A stretch of DNA of 29,783 bases from a virus. The first letter of the stretch is position 1. The number at the start of each line of letters is the position of its first letter. Shown here piece after piece: positions 22,716-29,708 of this stretch. The stretch spans positions 1 to 29,783 of IMG/VR virus record IMGVR_UViG_3300049215_000092; one strand, written 5' to 3'. Position numbers and translations under genes: made by a program. Below the pieces are notes generated by a model. It was not told the origin of the DNA and did not search any database. It saw nothing but the letters and a program-made list of their open reading frames with translations.

Positions 22716-24536
22716 TCACACCCAGGATATTCTCGGCGCGTCGTTGTTCGGCATCAGCATCGCCCGCGACAGCGCCATGATCGCGGCGACAATTCCGTCA
22801 ATCTTCTTCACGTCGTGAGGCTTCGGCTTAACCGGTCGAATGTTCGAGTTCACGTCGATCCGTACCTTCACGTGGCCGGCCTGCCAATTCATGATCGGAT
22901 GATCGTTGTGATGGAGTTTCCTCGCCAAAATCAACCGCTCGAAATCCTTGCATGGAGCGGCAAATTCCATGATGGTCTGCTTGAAGATGAATCGCTCGAC
23001 GCCGGTTCCTTCCTCGATCTGTTTGCCGGCATCGTCGACGACGCCTTGCTCCAAATTCTGCGTCGTCTCCTCGGCATAGGTCTTGTCGTAAGCAAGCTGC
23101 CGAATCAGAAACTTCTGAGCGAGTTTCCGGAACTTTGCCCGAATGTAGCCGTAGTCGATCACGTTGCCTGGCGTCAGTTCGAGATAACCGTCCTTGGCCC
23201 ATTGCTGAAACGCCGCCAGGTGCCCCTTCTCCTTGGCGACTTCTTCGGGCAACCAAAAATACGAGAGGATTCGAAACGTCTCCGGCTCGTCCCACGGAAA
23301 GACCAGGACGAGCGATGACATGTCCTGAGTCTTTGAGAGATCGAGCCCGGCACAACATTCCCGGCCCTCCAGGTCCGCCTCGGTGAAATCCCGGCGGCAT
23401 GATTGCCAGTCGCCAGGCTTCAGCCAAGGCGACGCCGATCGTTGCCAGATATTCAGCCGGTACATCATGAATTCGAGCAGCGCCGGCAGGCTCCGCTTCG
23501 AATTCTCGTAGTCCCGCAAATACTCTTCCGGCTCGACCGTATGGCCCATCGCCGGGTTGGCCATCCGGCCCCACTTCAGCGGATCGGCGGCGAGCTCCGC
23601 GTCGGTCAGCGTTTGCGGAGCTGCGTAAACCGCCGTGAACAATTGCTCGTCGGTCGCCTCGCCGGCCTCGACAGCGACGGCATGATCAAACCGCTCCTTG
23701 CCGTAGCCGTCCGGAGTGTTTCCGGCCGTCGATACCTCAATCTGGAGCGGCTCGCTGCGACTGATGCCGGCCCGGCTGATGCGGCTGACAAACTCGCGAT
23801 CGACGACGTGCGTTTCGTCGATCAGTACCGAGCCGTTCAGCCCTTCTTTGCTTTGCTGGTTCCGTTCGTTCGAGCTGCTCAGCGGCTCCATGAAGCTGCG
23901 CGTCGGATGGTGTGTGATCCGGTAAGTCGATCGATTGAGGCTGCAATCCTCGCTAAGCTCGTCGGACTGATCGAGCATTTGCGCCGCGTGCTCGCCCGCG
24001 ATCTTCCGGGCCTGCTGTCCATCCTTGGCGGCCAGGTACACCTTCTGACCAGGCTCGCCATCGCCGCAAAGAAGATAAAGGCCCCACGCCGCCTCGGTCG
24101 GTGATTTCTTGTTCTTCTTCGCGACCCAGATCGACGCCTGGCGGAAGCGCCTGATCCATCGGTCCCATCGCGTCGAAAACCTGACCCAGCCAAACAGCCG
24201 CATCGTACACTCATACTGCCAATCGATCGGATGTCCGGCCGCGACGCATTCCAGGTGGCGGTTCGCTCGCTCGGTGCAGACCGCAATCCCTTCATCATCC
24301 CAGCCGTCAAGCTCCGCCGCCGCCGGCAACCCGTATGTCCCGCATTGATGGCAGCCGTGCAGGATGAGCGGCTGGCCGGCTTGCTCGCCCTCATACAGGC
24401 GGCAATGATGCTCGATCCAAAAAACGGTCCGAGCGCCGCGTTTAACGTTAAAGCGGCAGCCATTGGCCGCCGCTCGCTCATCCCCGATGTTGCGAGACCA
24501 TTGACGTGTCATGGCCTCGGCGTCGACATCAACCAT
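22716..24536 (-). CDS. terL: Terminase large subunit (606 aa)
   Basis: The packaging motor ATPase and nuclease, Terminase_1/HK97 gp2 type. The ATG at 24536 overlaps the small subunit stop (TAATG). Motifs: Walker A-like AKKNKKS around 139-145, Walker B VLIDETH around 237-243, coupling motif STAGN near 269, nuclease AGLDLSKTQD near 396-405 and the C-terminal DGIVAAIMALSRAM. Before the motor there is an unusual Cys/His-rich insert of about 45 residues (from HGCHQCGTYG near 61 to HLECVAAGHPIDWQYECTMRLFGW), where family members normally have a short '..L.pWQ.f...lfGw'. A zinc-binding insert is an inference. Confidence 0.95.
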   Translation of the reverse strand: MVDVDAEAMTRQWSRNIGDERAAANGCRFNVKRGARTVFWIEHHCRLYEGEQAGQPLILHGCHQCGTYGLPAAAELDGWDDEGIAVCTERANRHLECVAAGHPIDWQYECTMRLFGWVRFSTRWDRWIRRFRQASIWVAKKNKKSPTEAAWGLYLLCGDGEPGQKVYLAAKDGQQARKIAGEHAAQMLDQSDELSEDCSLNRSTYRITHHPTRSFMEPLSSSNERNQQSKEGLNGSVLIDETHVVDREFVSRISRAGISRSEPLQIEVSTAGNTPDGYGKERFDHAVAVEAGEATDEQLFTAVYAAPQTLTDAELAADPLKWGRMANPAMGHTVEPEEYLRDYENSKRSLPALLEFMMYRLNIWQRSASPWLKPGDWQSCRRDFTEADLEGRECCAGLDLSKTQDMSSLVLVFPWDEPETFRILSYFWLPEEVAKEKGHLAAFQQWAKDGYLELTPGNVIDYGYIRAKFRKLAQKFLIRQLAYDKTYAEETTQNLEQGVVDDAGKQIEEGTGVERFIFKQTIMEFAAPCKDFERLILARKLHHNDHPIMNWQAGHVKVRIDVNSNIRPVKPKPHDVKKIDGIVAAIMALSRAMLMPNNDAPRISWV

Positions 24537-24988
24537 TACCACTCATCCTGGTTCCTGTCACGACCCATCGCCCTTTGTTTCTTCGGCTGGTCGGATACGC
24601 GGAGTTTCGCTCTGTCAGAAGGAGTGAGCCCGAATCTCGCGGCGATCTTGTCGAACTTGTCCGAAGCGATTGCGCAACCAGTCATCGCTTGAACGAGTCG
24701 CCGATCCTCGTTTTTCATTTTCTCGATCATGCGCGAGAATCTCTGGTACTTCGCCCACCATTCGCACATGAGCGCCAATTGTGGGCCGTCAATAGCTTTC
24801 GCGATACCTTTCGCGACTAATTCGGGTACGTGCTTTTTCCAGAATTTGAGGGCGTCACCCTTCATGTCCGGCGGCGGCGAAGGAACGCCTTCGAAGACAG
24901 CTTGCGGCAAAGGTCCGTCGCGATCCTCGCGGTAAGTGCCATCCAGGATTTTGGCCTCAATTGGCTTACGAGGCCGGCCCATAACCAT
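24536..24988 (-). CDS. terS: Terminase small subunit, P27 family (150 aa)
   Basis: Binds phage DNA at the packaging site and hands it to the large subunit. MVMGRPRKPIEAKILDGTYREDRDGPLPQ is the typical P27 start ('mGRprkp...k.l.Gt.R'), followed by PPPDMKGDALKFWKKHVPELVAKGIAKAIDGPQLALMCEWWAKYQRF and a second helix pair. GGAG lies 11 nt before the first ATG; an ATG two codons on is possible. The stop overlaps the large-subunit ATG. The 105 bp before it (24989-25093) holds a G-rich/T-run stretch on the minus strand that could contain the cos site, unproven. Confidence 0.93.
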   Translation of the reverse strand: MVMGRPRKPIEAKILDGTYREDRDGPLPQAVFEGVPSPPPDMKGDALKFWKKHVPELVAKGIAKAIDGPQLALMCEWWAKYQRFSRMIEKMKNEDRRLVQAMTGCAIASDKFDKIAARFGLTPSDRAKLRVSDQPKKQRAMGRDRNQDEW

Positions 24989-25093
24989 CGCTGTTCAAGC
25001 TCCTTTTAGACTTTTGCCAAAAAATTTGCGCCGGTGGGGGCACGGTTTGCGGCGGTCGCGCCGTAGAAAAAAGCACCCCTACCCGGTGTGCGA

Positions 25094-25561
25094 TTATGGC
25101 TCATAGTCGGCCCACCATTGGGCCACGGTCGCTGGCCAATCAATTGTGCTATCAACGCGCATACGATCGGCCTGGATGCGCCGTAGGCATTCGCTGGCCC
25201 CGACGGCGAGCACAACTATTGACGCCGAAAGGTCCTCGACGAAGCGCTGGCGACCCGCTCGCTTGGCTCCCATCATGACCACCCATGTTCGCGGCCGGTT
25301 CTGATCGGCAACCAATCGCCTAATCACGGCATCGCGGGCAGTGGTGACATAGCCGTGCAAGGCCTCCGGCTTGACATAAGCCGGCAATCCCGCAAACGCC
25401 TGCCAAATGAGATCCAGATCGATCACCAGATCGCCAGGCTTCATGCGTTCGCGTACATATGTCGTCTTGCCGCTGCCAGGCGGGCCGCACACCAGCGTCA
25501 CTTGGCCGCCGCGTTGTCGTTGGCCGTTGCCGCGATCACGCTCCAGGAATCGAGACGCCAT
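25094..25561 (-). CDS. P-loop ATPase/kinase-like protein (155 aa)
   Basis: Starts at ATG 25561 (MASRFLERDRGNGQRQRGG) with AGGGA 8 nt upstream. The Walker A GPPGSGKT is at residues 26-33 after strand VTLVC, followed by VRERMKPGDLVIDLDLIWQ (acidic DLD at about 48-50), TWVVMMGAKRAGRQRF and VVLAVGASECLRRIQAD, the pattern of small P-loop kinases related to polynucleotide kinase/zeta toxin (AAA_33-like). The C-terminal WWADYEP matches phage relatives. It overlaps the HNH gene by 26 bp and lies between HNH and TerS, an unusual place. Role possibly end repair or nucleic-acid kinase. Confidence 0.85.
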   Translation of the reverse strand: MASRFLERDRGNGQRQRGGQVTLVCGPPGSGKTTYVRERMKPGDLVIDLDLIWQAFAGLPAYVKPEALHGYVTTARDAVIRRLVADQNRPRTWVVMMGAKRAGRQRFVEDLSASIVVLAVGASECLRRIQADRMRVDSTIDWPATVAQWWADYEP

Positions 25562-25895
25562 TTCTGTTTTCCCTGATTGCCAGCTTCTTGGGTCTGCCAA
25601 AGCCGCCGTCTTCGCTGGCGGTCTTAACGCTGTGATGATGGTGGCAGAGCCCTTGCCAATTCGATTCATCCCAGAACAAGGGATCATGCGGACCAATGAC
25701 GGGCGTGATATGGTCGATGTGTTCAGCCGGCTCAGTGCAACGTTCGCCGCGAAAGCCGGCACAAACTGGATTATTGATCAGGAACGCTTGCCGGTACTTT
25801 GACCATTGCCGCGTGTAGCCGCGCTGGTGAGATGACGGCCTGGTGTCGACTGGCCTTGGAGCGGGCGGCGTGTGAGAGCGGGCGCGACTTGGCAT
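25536..25895 (-). CDS. HNH endonuclease (119 aa)
   Basis: Shows an HNH domain: a basic N-terminal tail (MPSRARSHTPPAPRPVDTRP), WSKYRQAFLINNPVCAGF, zinc Cys C45/C53, the HIDHITPV catalytic strand (H59-D61-H62), N79 in ESNWQGLCHHHHSVKT with C84 and H87, and a downstream helix. HNH proteins beside terminase genes help cut cos DNA in cos-packaging phages, so this suggests cos packaging. There is no strong ribosome site before the ATG. Stop overlaps the P-loop gene. Confidence 0.92.
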   Translation of the reverse strand: MPSRARSHTPPAPRPVDTRPSSHQRGYTRQWSKYRQAFLINNPVCAGFRGERCTEPAEHIDHITPVIGPHDPLFWDESNWQGLCHHHHSVKTASEDGGFGRPKKLAIRENRNGVSIPGA

Positions 25896-25928
25896 ACGAG
25901 CGATGTCGGTAAAGCGCTGTTGAGCAGA

Positions 25929-26096
25929 TCAACCAAAAAGAGATGATTCCGGTTTGTCGGTCCAATTTGGCGATGTCTCGCGTTCGATCGCGAATCCGAT
26001 CGGTTCAAGCTCGGCGACCAGACGCTCGACCGAGTGAGCGGCAAACTCGCGGGCCATCTTGGCGATCGAGTCCATGATTTCCTTGGTTGCTTTCAT
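25929..26096 (-). CDS. Small helical protein (55 aa)
   Basis: A small gene: ATG at 26096, TGA at 25929. The product MKATKEIMDSIAKMAREFAA continues HSVERLVAELEPIGFAIERE and ends TSPNWTDKPESSLFG. It has one long amphipathic helix with a Pro/Trp tail. GAAGG from the end of the methylase gene lies close upstream, and the gap to the methylase stop is 6 bp. I do not recognise a family. Coding pattern and operon placement support it. Confidence 0.65.
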   Translation of the reverse strand: MKATKEIMDSIAKMAREFAAHSVERLVAELEPIGFAIERETSPNWTDKPESSLFG

Positions 26097-26102
26097 GGGC
26101 CT

Positions 26103-26942
26103 TCAAAACAGCGCCGGCGTTGGCTTTTTGTTGATCAGCAGGATTTCCGGAGCTACGACCGCGCCGCCACTATCGCGAGCTCCCATGTTCACCATCGCCT
26201 TGGTCGCATCGAGCGATCGGCGTTGCCAATCCGGGTAAAGCGACTCTAGGTCCGGATGGTCGTAATAGCTGACGACGACCTTAGTTTTGCGGAATCGGTG
26301 CAACAGCGTGGCCAGCCGCTCATGGTCATCGGGCTCGAAGTCGAACCTGTATTTAGCGCCCTTCACGATGTAGGGCGGATCGCAGTAGATCACCGTTCCC
26401 TCGAGATCCTCTATTCGCTCCAGGAGTTTGAATCCATCTTCGTTCAGCATGACGACTCGACGCAACCGCTCCGCCCAGGTCGGCAACGAATCGACAGCCG
26501 ACGAGAACCGCGTCGCCGGTTGGCCGCCCTTGCTCGTGTAGCGGATGCAGAAATTGTTGCCGCCATTGCTGCCCACGGTGCCATTGCGACCGAGCCAGGA
26601 ATCGACGAACCAGTGATAGGCTCGATCTAGTGTCGGCGCAAACTCGGTTTGCGCAATAACGTCGTGCGACTCGCGCCAGAGTTCCTTGGCCGCAAACGTT
26701 CGCTGGAGTCGACTGAAAAGCACGGGCCAAGTTGCTGGATTCTGAATCATTCGAGCCAAGTTGATCAGGTCGCCGTGCAGATCGTTGACGGTTTCCATTG
26801 TGCATTGATCTTTGGCAAACAGCACGGCCATCGATCCGCAAAACGGCTCGAAGTAGGCGCGATGCGGTCCGATCGCCTTGACGATTTCAGGCGCAAGCGT
26901 GCGTTTACTGCCAAACCAGGGAGCAATGGCGGTCACTTTCAT
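26103..26942 (-). CDS. DNA adenine (N6) methyltransferase, Dam/D12 class (279 aa)
   Basis: Methylates adenine in double-stranded DNA. The D12 class order is seen: APWFGSKRTLAPEIV near the N-terminus (the FGSK/GGK motif), YFEPFCGSMAVLF (30-42, SAM-binding motif I), NDLHGDLINL, and the catalytic DPPY at 188-191 in VIYCDPPYIVKG. The rest (DHERLATLLHRFRKTKVVVSYYDHPD) is typical. GGAG lies 6 nt upstream of ATG. In phages such enzymes may protect against host restriction. Its target sequence is not inferable. Confidence 0.93.
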   Translation of the reverse strand: MKVTAIAPWFGSKRTLAPEIVKAIGPHRAYFEPFCGSMAVLFAKDQCTMETVNDLHGDLINLARMIQNPATWPVLFSRLQRTFAAKELWRESHDVIAQTEFAPTLDRAYHWFVDSWLGRNGTVGSNGGNNFCIRYTSKGGQPATRFSSAVDSLPTWAERLRRVVMLNEDGFKLLERIEDLEGTVIYCDPPYIVKGAKYRFDFEPDDHERLATLLHRFRKTKVVVSYYDHPDLESLYPDWQRRSLDATKAMVNMGARDSGGAVVAPEILLINKKPTPALF

Positions 26943-26992
26943 TTTTCACTCCGCTGCGCAAAACGAGCTTTGGTGTTTCCTTGGCCATGCGT

Positions 26993-27883
26993 TCACGCCG
27001 CCTCGGGGTATTGCCTGACTCTCAGATCAGCCGGCCATTCGCTCATGTCGCCGCCTTTGCTGTGAACGAGCTTCAGCGGAACACGACAATCAAGGCCATG
27101 CTGAACTTGCCCGCAAAATTGGATCGGCTCAGCGCCAAGCTGCTTGACGAAACAGGCGACTTTGGCACGCTCGCATTGGCCGACGATTGATCGAATCCAA
27201 TCGAGATCGCATGGCCTGGCACCGTGGCCCGACTCGCCGCCGACAACAACCCAGCGAATGCCTTTGTCGCAGAGCCAGTTTCGCATGATTCGGTAGGCGT
27301 CATATTCATGCTGCATCTTGATCGGTCCAAGCAGCGGCTCGGCGCTCACCCACACCAGCCAACCGTCTCGCATCAACGGGGCCGCGTGAATGGCGCGCTC
27401 GTCGAAGTATTTTTGGTTTTCAGCCGAGAAACCGAGCCAGACGTTTGGCAGCGGCCAATCGAATGGCTCCCGGTTGAGCTTGATGCCCGGAATGTCGAAC
27501 TTGATTTCGCGGCCGTCTGCGGATTGGATGTATTTGCGCATCCGGTCGACCCGTTTTGTCAAAACTTGAAACGTGTGCCGCTTGCAGACTGCCATCACGG
27601 CGAATGCCTTGTCGATGTAGTCAAACGGTACGTCTTCGTGAAACAGGTCGCTCATGGAGTTGACGAAGATGCGTCGCGGTTTTTGCCAGCGAAGCGGGTC
27701 GCCGAGCTTCTCTGGAACGAGCCGCAAATCAAAGCCTTGCTCGTAGGGATGACCAGGGATTCCGCGCCATCTCTCGGCGAACGTCTCGGCGTAGCAGTTC
27801 TTGCAGCCCGGACTGATCTTCGTGCACCCACGCACCGGGTTCCAGGTCGCCTCGGTCCATTCGATCTTCGATTGGTCGGACAT
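26993..27883 (-). CDS. DUF5131 (phage Gp37/Gp68) family protein (296 aa)
   Basis: MSDQSKIEWTEATWNPVRGCTKISPGCKNCYAE is the diagnostic N-terminus of the Gp37/Gp68 family, with C20, C27 and C30 resembling a radical-SAM-like Fe-S motif. Other conserved pieces follow: RIFVNSMSDLFHEDVPFDYIDKAFAVMAVCKRHTFQVLTKRVDRM, WLGFSAENQKYFDERA, WVSAEPLLGPI and VVGGESGHGARPCDLDWIRSIVGQCERAKVACFVKQLG. The family function is not established. It lies 4 bp after VRR-NUC and before the methylase, with GAGG just before the ATG. Confidence 0.93.
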   Translation of the reverse strand: MSDQSKIEWTEATWNPVRGCTKISPGCKNCYAETFAERWRGIPGHPYEQGFDLRLVPEKLGDPLRWQKPRRIFVNSMSDLFHEDVPFDYIDKAFAVMAVCKRHTFQVLTKRVDRMRKYIQSADGREIKFDIPGIKLNREPFDWPLPNVWLGFSAENQKYFDERAIHAAPLMRDGWLVWVSAEPLLGPIKMQHEYDAYRIMRNWLCDKGIRWVVVGGESGHGARPCDLDWIRSIVGQCERAKVACFVKQLGAEPIQFCGQVQHGLDCRVPLKLVHSKGGDMSEWPADLRVRQYPEAA

Positions 27884-27887
27884 TGCC

Positions 27888-28268
27888 TCACGCCGCCTTC
27901 CGAATGAGCGGTTTTTCGCCCTTCAAGGTTCTTTCGATCTCCGGCCAATCCGCTGGCGTCCACACGTAAACGCCGAGGTTGGAACTGCCGTGCGAAATCC
28001 GGTCCAGGTCGATCAGCCACGCGAGCTGTTCGTCGCTGACTTCGCCGGTCATGGATTTCAACTCGGCGAAGATGATCAAGCCGTGGCCCGCGTGGACAAG
28101 CACCAAGTCCGGGAAGCCAGCGCCGTCGGCCGATACCGGCGTCCGCCAGCCCTTGTTCGTCTTAGCCGGCCGGAAGTGAGCGACGAGCCAGCCGCACAAT
28201 TGGGCCAACTTGATCACTTGGTCGCCGAAATCGTCTTCGCTCTGTTTCACCTTGATCGATGCCGCCAT
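27888..28268 (-). CDS. VRR-NUC nuclease (126 aa)
   Basis: Typical stand-alone VRR-NUC domain, a PD-(D/E)XK nuclease of the Holliday-junction resolvase type. Residues 8-35 (QSEDDFGDQVIKLAQLCGWLVAHFR) precede the active-site pattern GFPDLVLV (D54) and IIFAELKS (E69-x-K71), then SDEQLAWLIDLDRI. Such nucleases act in phage recombination or branched DNA processing. It is preceded by GAGG 4 nt before the ATG and lies next to the replication gene. Confidence 0.92.
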   Translation of the reverse strand: MAASIKVKQSEDDFGDQVIKLAQLCGWLVAHFRPAKTNKGWRTPVSADGAGFPDLVLVHAGHGLIIFAELKSMTGEVSDEQLAWLIDLDRISHGSSNLGVYVWTPADWPEIERTLKGEKPLIRKAA

Positions 28269-28327
28269 GTCGCCTCACCCTTTCAACGAGAGATACCACG
28301 TGAAGAACGCCGCCTTCGCTTCGAGCT

Positions 28328-29305
28328 TCACGGCGGGATTTCCCCCGGTTTGAGTTCTCGTTTCACTTCATCGCCCGACTGCTGCCCGGATCGCCTGGCC
28401 GCTAGCTTGGCCGCGAATTCGCCGAGCGGTATTGCCAACTCCTTGCCCTCGGCCAGGCGCTGGCGTTCTTTTCTGATCCGCTCGTCGCGCTCTTTCGGCG
28501 TCTCGATCCTTCGAACAGGCGTGAGGCTGGTTTCCTCGTCCTCCCAGCGGCGCTGGTTCAACCAGGTCGCCGGGTGCGGGATGATGCCTTTCCGCCATTG
28601 CTCGCTCCGGCAATGACGCTCGATCGCTTTCATGATCATCGTCCGCGCCGCTTCATCGGGATCGAGTTTAATCCACGCCCTCACGGCCACGACTTTGGCG
28701 ACTTTGCGTGGATACACCGCCCAGAATGCCTCAAACTCCGGTCCGGCACCCTTCGCGTTGCGTCGAGCCGGGTTCCGTTTTCCCCGCTTTGCGCTTTCCG
28801 GAGATTCGGACAAAACCACACTTTCCCCCGCTTGCGGGGGATTATGGGGGTCTTTGTCTTCTTCGTAAGGCGTAAGGCGTAAGGCGTAAGGCGGGCGCAT
28901 CTGCGCGCATGCGTCGTCGTCTGCGCGCGTCTGCGCGCAGATGCGCGCAGGTTGTTCGTTGTCAGCCAGCGGCCCGACTTCACCTGGCGGCGGAGGCAAC
29001 TTCGACGTTTTTGCGCGAGGCTCACCGAGTTTCAGAAACAGGCCATACTGGCAACCTGCGTGGTCGTAGAGACGGATCAGTCCGGAAGATTGGCATACGG
29101 CCAACCAACGGGATATGTCGGCCTCACGCACAGCATGCGTCAGGAGCGGGTAGCACCGGCTTCTAAGAACGTCGGCTCTGGCGTCAAACCGGCCAAAGTC
29201 ATCCACCACGGACATCAACCGGCGGTAAAAAAGCTCGGCCTTGAAGCCGAGGCTGTTCACCGCATCGCTATAAAGGATGCCCTCCCGCAAAATGCGATTG
29301 GGCAT
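28328..29305 (-). CDS. Phage replication initiator-like protein (325 aa)
   Basis: The N-terminal domain MPNRILREGILYSDAVNSLGFKAELFYRRLMSVVDDFGRFDARADVLRSRCYPL is a winged-helix of the phage replication-initiator type. A variable linker (about 90-185) follows, then a C-terminal domain FEAFWAVYPRKVAKVVAVRAWIKLDPDEA...IPHPATWLNQRRWEDE, seen in many phage replication proteins. DNA repeats coding the linker resemble iterons (28864-28950). The ribosome site is weak; an AAGGAG lies 13 nt upstream of ATG. A palindrome (29341-29361) lies 36 bp upstream and may control it. Confidence 0.82.
   Translation of the reverse strand: MPNRILREGILYSDAVNSLGFKAELFYRRLMSVVDDFGRFDARADVLRSRCYPLLTHAVREADISRWLAVCQSSGLIRLYDHAGCQYGLFLKLGEPRAKTSKLPPPPGEVGPLADNEQPARICAQTRADDDACAQMRPPYALRLTPYEEDKDPHNPPQAGESVVLSESPESAKRGKRNPARRNAKGAGPEFEAFWAVYPRKVAKVVAVRAWIKLDPDEAARTMIMKAIERHCRSEQWRKGIIPHPATWLNQRRWEDEETSLTPVRRIETPKERDERIRKERQRLAEGKELAIPLGEFAAKLAARRSGQQSGDEVKRELKPGEIPP
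28864..28950. repeat. Iteron-like tandem repeats within the replication gene (candidate origin)
   Basis: Four perfect tandem copies of CGTAAGG (28864-28891) are followed by four copies of a 10-bp element with core TGCGCGC (starting 28901, 28921, 28931 and 28941), the last three directly abutting. They lie in the variable linker of the replication initiator gene, as the lambda origin lies in gene O. Regular spacing supports protein binding, but low-complexity coding cannot be excluded. Confidence 0.6.
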
Positions 29306-29340
29306 ATTCCGTCCAGGACTCCTTTCCTGTTTTCGCGTAG

Positions 29341-29361
29341 GTCACGTCTGCCGGACGTGAC
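29341..29361. promoter_or_regulatory. Perfect palindrome, candidate operator
   Basis: GTCACGTC (29341-29348) and GACGTGAC (29354-29361) form an 8-bp perfect inverted repeat around TGCCG. It lies in the 98-bp gap before the replication gene, 36 bp upstream of its start. No T-run follows on the minus strand, so a terminator is unlikely and an operator for a dimeric repressor is the better reading. I see no clear promoter elements. Confidence 0.5.
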
Positions 29362-29403
29362 GTTCGTGCTCGCGGGTCCAAAGTCCAGCCCGGCAGGCTT
29401 GAC

Positions 29404-29628
29404 CTACTTTCCGCCTTTGCGGCTTGGCGCGCCTTTCTTCTTCTTCCGGGCGTGCATCTGGCGAACCGTCTCCACGTGCGGGCCTTCTTGACCAGCAACA
29501 GCCTCGGCCATCCCGTTCTTGATCAGACGCTCGGCGTCGATCCTGGTAACTTCGACCATATCATTGCGCAGCGTCCGCTGAATCCCCGAGGGCATCCCGC
29601 GACAACTGCCGGTCAGCCTGACCTTCAT
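29404..29628 (-). CDS. Small hypothetical protein (74 aa)
   Basis: The start at 29628 is fixed by GGAGG 7 nt upstream and by overlap with the TGA of the preceding mini-gene (ATGA). Product MKVRLTGSCRGMPSGIQRTLRNDMVEVTRIDAERLIKNGMAEAV has the pattern 'vrlt...gg...g....v.v....A.rLI..G.Ae.v' of small phage SH3-like/capsid-proximal proteins, with a strongly basic end (HARKKKKGAPSRKGGK). Function unknown. Confidence 0.7.
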   Translation of the reverse strand: MKVRLTGSCRGMPSGIQRTLRNDMVEVTRIDAERLIKNGMAEAVAGQEGPHVETVRQMHARKKKKGAPSRKGGK

Positions 29629-29708
29629 GCTCCATCCTCCGTGAATGAGACAGTCATTAACCACTCAAAATCGGTGATTTGAACCGCCGCGATTGAGTCA
29701 ATATTCAT
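29625..29708 (-). CDS. Possible 27-aa coupled mini-gene
   Basis: ATG at 29708 overlaps the stop of the upstream gene (ATGA) and its TGA overlaps the ATG of the next gene (ATGA). Product MNIDSIAAVQITDFEWLMTV continues SFTEDGA. Coupling at both ends is the main support; the sequence is too short to classify. It may serve mainly to couple translation. Confidence 0.4.
   Translation of the reverse strand: MNIDSIAAVQITDFEWLMTVSFTEDGA

Noticed and set aside
25006-25215. A 69-codon minus-strand frame before terS
   Set aside because: It overlaps the end of the P-loop gene in another frame and has low-complexity composition.
28275-28331. An 18-codon frame (GTG start, MKLEAKAAFFTWYLSLKG) between the replication and VRR-NUC genes
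   Set aside because: It has a GTGA overlap with the upstream stop, but no ribosome site and is too short to support; could be a coupling peptide.
28864-28891. CRISPR-like repeats
   Set aside because: Units are 7 bp, directly abutting with no spacers, and lie within a coding gene; not a CRISPR array.
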